A stretch of 64,000 nt of DNA from Phascolarctobacterium sp. (GTDB lineage: Bacteria > Bacillota > Negativicutes > Acidaminococcales > Acidaminococcaceae). This document shows positions 59,606 through 64,000 of the stretch, in pieces. Location: the NCBI RefSeq assembly GCF_030531065.1, contig NZ_JAUNOQ010000007.1:90651-154650 (forward strand), read 5' to 3'. Each line of letters starts with the position of its first letter. The stretch's first letter is position 1. Below the pieces are notes generated by a model. That model was not told the DNA's origin and did not search any database. It worked only from the letters and a program-made list of their open reading frames with translations. The translations under genes and the position numbers were made by a program.

Positions 59606-61126
59606 TCATATCATTGCGGCGCTTTGACGCCGTTTTATATTTTTACGGACGGCTGCCAGCAGCGCGTCGCGGTCGTTGGGCAGATTGCCGGACTGCACCC
59701 GTTCCAGTAAATAGCTGAAGGTATTTTTTAACTGCGCTTGTGGCAGCAGCGCCAGCAGGTCGCGCCCGCCGACGGCCAAATCGCCGGGAGCGACAGGCAT
59801 GCGTGTGCGCGCCAGCTCGATAACCTGCTCGCCTAGGGCGCGGCCTTCGGCCATCAGCTGCGGGTTTTCGCGGGCGTGGGTAGCGCCCATGTCGGCTAAA
59901 AAGACCTCGGCCAGCAGGGAGTAAGCCTCCGTCAGCTGGGCGGAGCTTTTAAAGACGCCGCCGGTTGCTTCGCCGCGTACCCAGCGCAGCAGCGTTTTTT
60001 CGCCGGTCAGCAGCATGGGAGCGAAGCGCATGTGCTGGGCCACCAGCCAGACTACTAAACGCACAAAGGCGGCAGGATAACGCAGCCGCGTTAAAATTTC
60101 CTGCGCCATAGCTGCGCTTTGCGCTTCGTGGCCCGGGTCGCTGGGCTGGCCCTCCTTATTAGTCGTGCGTATCTGCGGCAGGCCCTTGCCCAAATCGTGC
60201 AGTACCAGCGCCCAGCGGATAGCCAGCTGGCGCGGACTGTTATCGATGGCTAAAAGCGTATGCTCCCAGGTATCGTATAAATGAAAGCGTGGGTTTTGGC
60301 GCAGCCCCAAAAGATGCAGCGCTTCCGGCAGGATGGGAACGTCAACGTCCTTTTGGTTCTGGCGGACGCGGCAGCTGGCGCCTAAAAGCCCCGTCGCCAT
60401 CATGAGCATCAGGCCGCGGCCTGCGTATCGGCTCAAGAGCAGCTTTTCCAGTTCGCGCCGCACCCGTTCTAGGGAAAGACCTTGGCAGCGTTCCACAGGG
60501 AAGCGGTAGCTGCGGGGCAGATAATAGGGCGTGCCTTCCATGCCGCAGGGGCCGCAGTCGCCGCCGCTTTGCACATAGGTAAAGCCTAATTGCGCCGTAA
60601 AGCGGCAGGCACGCAGCATGCGCAAAGCGTCTTCCCGGTAGCGCCGCTCCGGGTCGCCCACGGTACGCAGCAGTTTGGCGGCTAAATCCTGCTGACCGCC
60701 GAAGTAATCGTACAGCGTGCCGTCGATGTCCACAGCCATGGCGTTGACGGTAAAATCGCGGCGGCTCAAATCCTCCTGCAAGGCGTCGCAGTACCAGGTG
60801 GCGGCGGGGCGGTGAGCGTCGCTGCTGTCGTAGCGTTCGCCGCGGAAGGTAGTGACCTCCGTAGGCACGCCGTCCAGCAGAATAATAACGCAGCCGAAGT
60901 TGTGGCCCAGTTTGTCCAGCGTTGACCAGCTCTGTTTTTTACAGATTTGCAGCACCTGCTCCGGCCGGGCGCTGGTAGTAATATCAAAATCCTCCGGCGT
61001 CAGCCCCAGCAGCAGGTCGCGCACGGCTCCGCCAACTAAATAGGCTTCAAAGCCCGCTGCGTTAAAGGCCGTCAGGATAGCGCGCGTATATGCGGGCAAA
61101 CGCCGGGCTAAATCAGTAGCTAACAT
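59606..61126 (-). CDS. cca: CCA tRNA nucleotidyltransferase with HD domain
   Basis: A 506-residue class II nucleotidyltransferase that adds or repairs tRNA CCA ends. The nucleotidyl-transfer motif is YLVGGAVRDLLLGLTPEDFDI, followed by RRDFTVNAMA and the neck; the HD domain shows WALVLHDLGKG. An unusual Cys-containing insert (GGDCGPCGMEGTPYY) replaces part of the neck helix. Start ATG 61126 behind AAGGA at the end of the NAT gene. Distinction between full CCA-adding and A-adding activity cannot be read here. Confidence 0.9.
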   Translation of the reverse strand: MLATDLARRLPAYTRAILTAFNAAGFEAYLVGGAVRDLLLGLTPEDFDITTSARPEQVLQICKKQSWSTLDKLGHNFGCVIILLDGVPTEVTTFRGERYDSSDAHRPAATWYCDALQEDLSRRDFTVNAMAVDIDGTLYDYFGGQQDLAAKLLRTVGDPERRYREDALRMLRACRFTAQLGFTYVQSGGDCGPCGMEGTPYYLPRSYRFPVERCQGLSLERVRRELEKLLLSRYAGRGLMLMMATGLLGASCRVRQNQKDVDVPILPEALHLLGLRQNPRFHLYDTWEHTLLAIDNSPRQLAIRWALVLHDLGKGLPQIRTTNKEGQPSDPGHEAQSAAMAQEILTRLRYPAAFVRLVVWLVAQHMRFAPMLLTGEKTLLRWVRGEATGGVFKSSAQLTEAYSLLAEVFLADMGATHARENPQLMAEGRALGEQVIELARTRMPVAPGDLAVGGRDLLALLPQAQLKNTFSYLLERVQSGNLPNDRDALLAAVRKNIKRRQSAAMI

Positions 61127-61130
61127 ATGT

Positions 61131-61940
61131 TTATCCTTCAAAATCGATACCGTCGTTTTTCAGACGGTATTCCACATTGATGCCGAAGTATTCCCACAGC
61201 AGCTCCTTTAAATCGGCGCCGGTGCGGATTTTATAGCGGTATTTAACGCGGCCGCCCAAATAGAATTTCAGGTAATTGCCGCGGATGGTTATATTGCAGT
61301 CCTCGCGGAAGATGGAAAGCTTTTTGCCCGTGATAAAGGGGGAATCGGGGTGCGCGTCGCACCAAAAGGAGGCCATGATGAAATCCTTGTCGATTTGCGG
61401 CTCCTCGGTAAAGCCGAAAAGGCGCTTCCAGGGCTTGCCCCGTTCCTTCTGCCACAGCAGCCAGCCCCAAAAATCGTCGCGGGTAAATTTATACTGGCTG
61501 ATGCCGTCGCTTTGAATCAGTCCCTCGGTAAGCTCCAGCGGCAGGCGGGGGCTTTCGCTGTTGACGCCTACGTCGGTCAGGTAGCGCTTGCCGTCCAGAC
61601 TGACGCACATGACGCGGTGGCGGCGTATTTGGTACACGTCCAGCTTATCGATATAGCGGGCGGCGAAGCTTAGCGGCTGAAAGCCCAGCGATTCCAGCAG
61701 CCAGTTATACAGGCCGTTGAGCTCGAAGCAGATACCGCCGCGGTTGCGCAGCACCAGCTTTTCAAAAAGGTCGCGGCGCTTGAGGGAAGTAATCCTGCCG
61801 TTTAAGCAGTCGAAATTTTCGTAGGGAATAAATTTAAGATGGGCGTCCTGCAGTCGGCGCAGGGTATCTAGGTCGGCGGCGGGGGCGAGGTCGCCCAGCT
61901 GTAATTTGCGTAGATATTGCCTTATTTGCTGTTCATTCAT
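61131..61940 (-). CDS. Arylamine N-acetyltransferase family protein
   Basis: A 269-residue NAT enzyme that transfers acetyl from acetyl-CoA to arylamines. The catalytic triad is complete: Cys71 (RGGICFELNG), His108 (RRHRVMC) and Asp123 (YLTDVG). Start at ATG 61940 behind CGGAAAG; a longer frame to 61964 would begin inside the 43-bp tandem repeat. It leads the NAT-cca-C39 transcript on the minus strand. Natural substrate unknown. Confidence 0.9.
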   Translation of the reverse strand: MNEQQIRQYLRKLQLGDLAPAADLDTLRRLQDAHLKFIPYENFDCLNGRITSLKRRDLFEKLVLRNRGGICFELNGLYNWLLESLGFQPLSFAARYIDKLDVYQIRRHRVMCVSLDGKRYLTDVGVNSESPRLPLELTEGLIQSDGISQYKFTRDDFWGWLLWQKERGKPWKRLFGFTEEPQIDKDFIMASFWCDAHPDSPFITGKKLSIFREDCNITIRGNYLKFYLGGRVKYRYKIRTGADLKELLWEYFGINVEYRLKNDGIDFEG

Positions 61941-61954
61941 GGGCTTTCCGTTCA

Positions 61955-62069
61955 GTGGCTTCAACTTGCTTTCATCTCCATATTTGTTCTTTGTCCGGTG
62001 GCTTCAACTTGCTTTCACTTTTATATTTGTTCTTTGTCCGGTGGCTTCAACTTGCTTTCACTTTTATTC
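61955..62069. repeat. 43-bp direct tandem repeat, about 2.7 copies
   Basis: Units start with GTGGCTTCAACTTGCTTTCA at 61955, 61998 and 62041, an exact period of 43 bases; copies differ by few bases. The array is the 5' leader region of the NAT gene on the minus strand. A minus-strand TATAAT lies just beyond at 62081-62076. The rest of the gap to 62308 has A/T-rich leader with no gene. Confidence 0.85.
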
Positions 62070-62307
62070 TCTGTAATTATATATTTTATCATGAGCGGCA
62101 TAATAAATAAACAGCCGCGGCGAAAATGTCTGCGGCACGGGCCGGCAACCGTAAAATAAATTCTCAAGGCGTTTGCACAAATAAATTGAAAAAAATCCGC
62201 AATAGGTGTATATTTATCGTAGATATAAAAGTCGTAGGATTTTGTTAATAAGATGCTTCTGCCAACTACACCAGCAGCTTACTAGCAATTTTGAGTGGAG
62301 GTGTATT

Positions 62308-63558
62308 ATGGCTTTAGTATCTTTAATTTTCTTATTGGTGGCGATTTTTTTAGGCTTCTTCCGCAAAATGAATACGGGCCTGTTGTGCATCGCCTTCGCC
62401 TTGGTGCTGGGGCGCTTGGCCGGAGTATCCGACGCGGAAATTATCCGCGGCTTTAATTCTTCGCTCTTTATCATGCTGCTGGGCGTTACCTATTTGTTCA
62501 GCCTGGCGCAGATTAACGGCTGTCTGGACCTGCTGGCTAAAAAGGTGGTGGCGTTGGCCGGGCAGCGTACCTATTTAGTGCCGATTTTGATTTATGTCTT
62601 TTCCACTGTATTATCCGCTTTAGGGCCCGGCACGGTGCCTACCATGGCTATCATGATGGTTTTTTCCATGGCTTTGGCGGCGGAGATGGGCATTCACCCC
62701 GCTATGCTGTCGGCGCTGACAGTGCTGGGAGCCAGCGGCGGCGGTGTGTCGCCCCTGGCCGCCACGGGCATTATCGGCATCAACCTGTGCGCCGAATTTG
62801 GCTTGACCGGTATTGAGGAAAAGTTTTTAATGAACGGCGTGCTGTCGTCCACGGTATACGCTGTGGTGGTTTATTTCCTGCTGGGAGGTTATAAGCTGCA
62901 TCTGGATGAAACGGTAGTACCGGAAAAAACGCCGCCCTTTAACCGCAAGCAGGAAATTACGCTGCTGGGCATCGTGGCCATGGTATTTTTAGTTATGATT
63001 CTGCATATCAACGTGGGCCTTGTGGCCTTTGGCGTAGCGGCGGTGCTGTCCTTCCTCAAGGTGTCGGACGAAGCCGAGGCGCTGAAGCGCATTCCCTGGG
63101 GGACGCTGCTGCTGATTACCGGCGTGGGCGTGCTGATGCACCAGATTATCGATCAGGGCGGCATTAAGATGCTGAGCGCGGCGCTGGTATCGGTAATGAA
63201 CGAAAGAACAGCTACTTCCATCATGGGCATTTGCTCCGGTATCATGAGCTGGTTCAGCTCCACCTCCGGCGTGGTTATGCCCACGCTAATTCCTACGATT
63301 CCGCATATTGTGGCGCAGCTGGGCGGCGGCGTGGACCCGCTGGAGCTGGCAACGGCGATAACCATGATCAGTAATACGGCGGGCATCAGCCCCCTGTCCA
63401 CCGGCGGGGCGCTGGCCTTGGCGGCTTATTCCTCCGCAGCGAGGGCGTCCTACGAGGAGCAGCATCATCTGTTCGTGAAAATGTTTATGATTTCCGCTCT
63501 GGGCGTTACGGTGCTGAGTATCTGTGCTTACTTCGGCCTGTATCATTGGCTGCTGTAA
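62308..63558 (+). CDS. Dicarboxylate/citrate-type carrier (ion transporter superfamily)
   Basis: A 416-residue protein with about ten to eleven transmembrane segments and the two hairpin-like conserved regions (SALGPGTVPTMAIMM and NTAGISPLSTGGALAL) of the MatC/SLC13-like carriers. GASGGGVSPLAATG also fits. It probably moves a carboxylate across the inner membrane; the exact substrate is open. Start ATG 62308 behind GGAGGTG; a frame from 62206 is upstream leader. Confidence 0.8.
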   Translation: MALVSLIFLLVAIFLGFFRKMNTGLLCIAFALVLGRLAGVSDAEIIRGFNSSLFIMLLGVTYLFSLAQINGCLDLLAKKVVALAGQRTYLVPILIYVFSTVLSALGPGTVPTMAIMMVFSMALAAEMGIHPAMLSALTVLGASGGGVSPLAATGIIGINLCAEFGLTGIEEKFLMNGVLSSTVYAVVVYFLLGGYKLHLDETVVPEKTPPFNRKQEITLLGIVAMVFLVMILHINVGLVAFGVAAVLSFLKVSDEAEALKRIPWGTLLLITGVGVLMHQIIDQGGIKMLSAALVSVMNERTATSIMGICSGIMSWFSSTSGVVMPTLIPTIPHIVAQLGGGVDPLELATAITMISNTAGISPLSTGGALALAAYSSAARASYEEQHHLFVKMFMISALGVTVLSICAYFGLYHWLL

Positions 63559-63617
63559 TGCGGTATTTTGTTTTTTGCTGGCCGTCTGCCGCTATTTAAC
63601 AAAATAATATTATTGCA

Positions 63618-63667
63618 GAAAAAAGACTACCGTATCAGCGGCATGCTGTAGTACGATAGTCTTTTTG
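63618..63667. terminator. Terminator between the carrier gene and yvrJ
   Basis: AAAAAAGACTA pairs with TAGTCTTTTT, with CGTA/TACG extension inside; T-runs on both strands serve the convergent genes. Confidence 0.75.
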
Positions 63668-63700
63668 CGTATTCAGGAAGCGGCGGCTTCCGTCACATTT

Positions 63701-63850
63701 TTACTTAGCGGCGGCAAGTACGCGGGTCAGGGCGTCGATGTTGGCGCTCAGCTTATCGATTTTGCTTTCCATGCGCACCAGCAGGTAACAGCTCACCAGC
63801 ATGGGAAAGCCGTAATCGGCAGCCGCCGTCAGCAGCTTGTCGAGCTCCAT
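63701..63850 (-). CDS. YvrJ family protein
   Basis: A 49-residue protein: MELDKLLTAAADYGFPMLVS then CYLLVRMESKIDKLS, with one hydrophobic segment followed by a short coiled coil. The YGFPMLVSCYLLVRME pattern is that of the YvrJ family, small Firmicutes membrane proteins of unknown role. GGAG precedes the ATG, 13 bases after the DUF2922 stop; the two families commonly occur together. Confidence 0.8.
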   Translation of the reverse strand: MELDKLLTAAADYGFPMLVSCYLLVRMESKIDKLSANIDALTRVLAAAK

Positions 63851-63863
63851 GTAAATCAGCTCC

Positions 63864-64000
63864 TTACAGCAGCTCGGTCATGTTGCAGGTGTGCATGCGT
63901 GCTTCCGCAATTTCGGACAGCTCGCCGGCAGCGTTTTCAAAAATTGCCTGCTCGATGAGCACCTGCATAGCGGCCTGAGCCTCGTCCAGAGTAACGTCCT
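63864..64000 (-). CDS. DUF2922 family protein, C-terminal part (runs off the window)
   Basis: The last 45 codons are visible, reading LDEAQAAMQVLIEQAIFENA and ending MTELL. The pattern and the neighbouring YvrJ gene fit DUF2922, small proteins of about 70 residues with unknown function. The start lies beyond the right edge. Confidence 0.65.
   Translation of the reverse strand, partial: DVTLDEAQAAMQVLIEQAIFENAAGELSEIAEARMHTCNMTELL

Overview
The window looks like a chromosomal segment of an anaerobic diderm Firmicute, most likely a member of the Negativicutes (Phascolarctobacterium/Acidaminococcus-like). This is inference. It rests on strong AGGAGG ribosome sites, Firmicutes-type regulation (SAM-I riboswitch, a thiS-type riboswitch, YerC-hisZ, ECF transporter, DUF2922/YvrJ pair), a pyruvate:ferredoxin oxidoreductase end at the left edge, and periplasmic FlgT/LPP20-type proteins that imply an outer membrane. 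I saw no tRNA, rRNA, CRISPR array, integrase or transposase.

Layout. 1-1.7 kb: end of nifJ, a Cys-rich membrane peptide, alanine racemase. 1.8-5.3 kb (minus): thiSFGH plus a thiE/tenI-like gene, led by a short terminator-embedded riboswitch. 5.6-10.5 kb: a secreted hydrolase, LysR and AraC regulators, a type I toxin with a probable antisense RNA, a DMT exporter, DUF2000. 10.6-13.4 kb (minus): metNIQ methionine ABC transporter under a SAM-I riboswitch. 13.5-21.3 kb: yerC-hisZGDCBHAFI, without hisE. 21.5-24.4 kb: a complete ECF transporter. 24.6-25.4 kb (minus): a Phd/PIN toxin-antitoxin pair. 25.6-30.5 kb: five secreted proteins in one operon, three carrying FlgT-N/LPP20-like modules; this is the best candidate for an undescribed envelope system. 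30.8-39.4 kb: DMT exporter, AAA/DUF4143 ATPase, thioredoxin, an unusual thioredoxin reductase, MscS channel, DUF456, VOC protein, hydroxyacid dehydrogenase, CHAD protein.

39.4-44.9 kb: a 5.4-kb defence island (type III restriction-modification plus RelB/YafQ) bounded by an exact 67-bp direct repeat of the end of the CHAD gene and its terminator. 44.9-50.8 kb: a GltA/SudA-like flavoprotein, cysE, an M20 amidohydrolase with a two-part membrane protein, two unknown small proteins. 51.1-57.2 kb: gltBD glutamate synthase. 57.2-64 kb: a hairpin-repeat array, a NamZ-like lipoprotein, a C39-like peptidase, CCA-adding enzyme, arylamine N-acetyltransferase, a carboxylate transporter, and YvrJ/DUF2922 at the edge.

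Most of the housekeeping content is amino-acid and cofactor supply (His, Met, Cys, Glu, D-Ala, thiazole). The notable non-coding content is two riboswitches, one antisense RNA, and a family of covarying hairpins shared by two distant intergenic regions (35994-36104 and 57260-57496).
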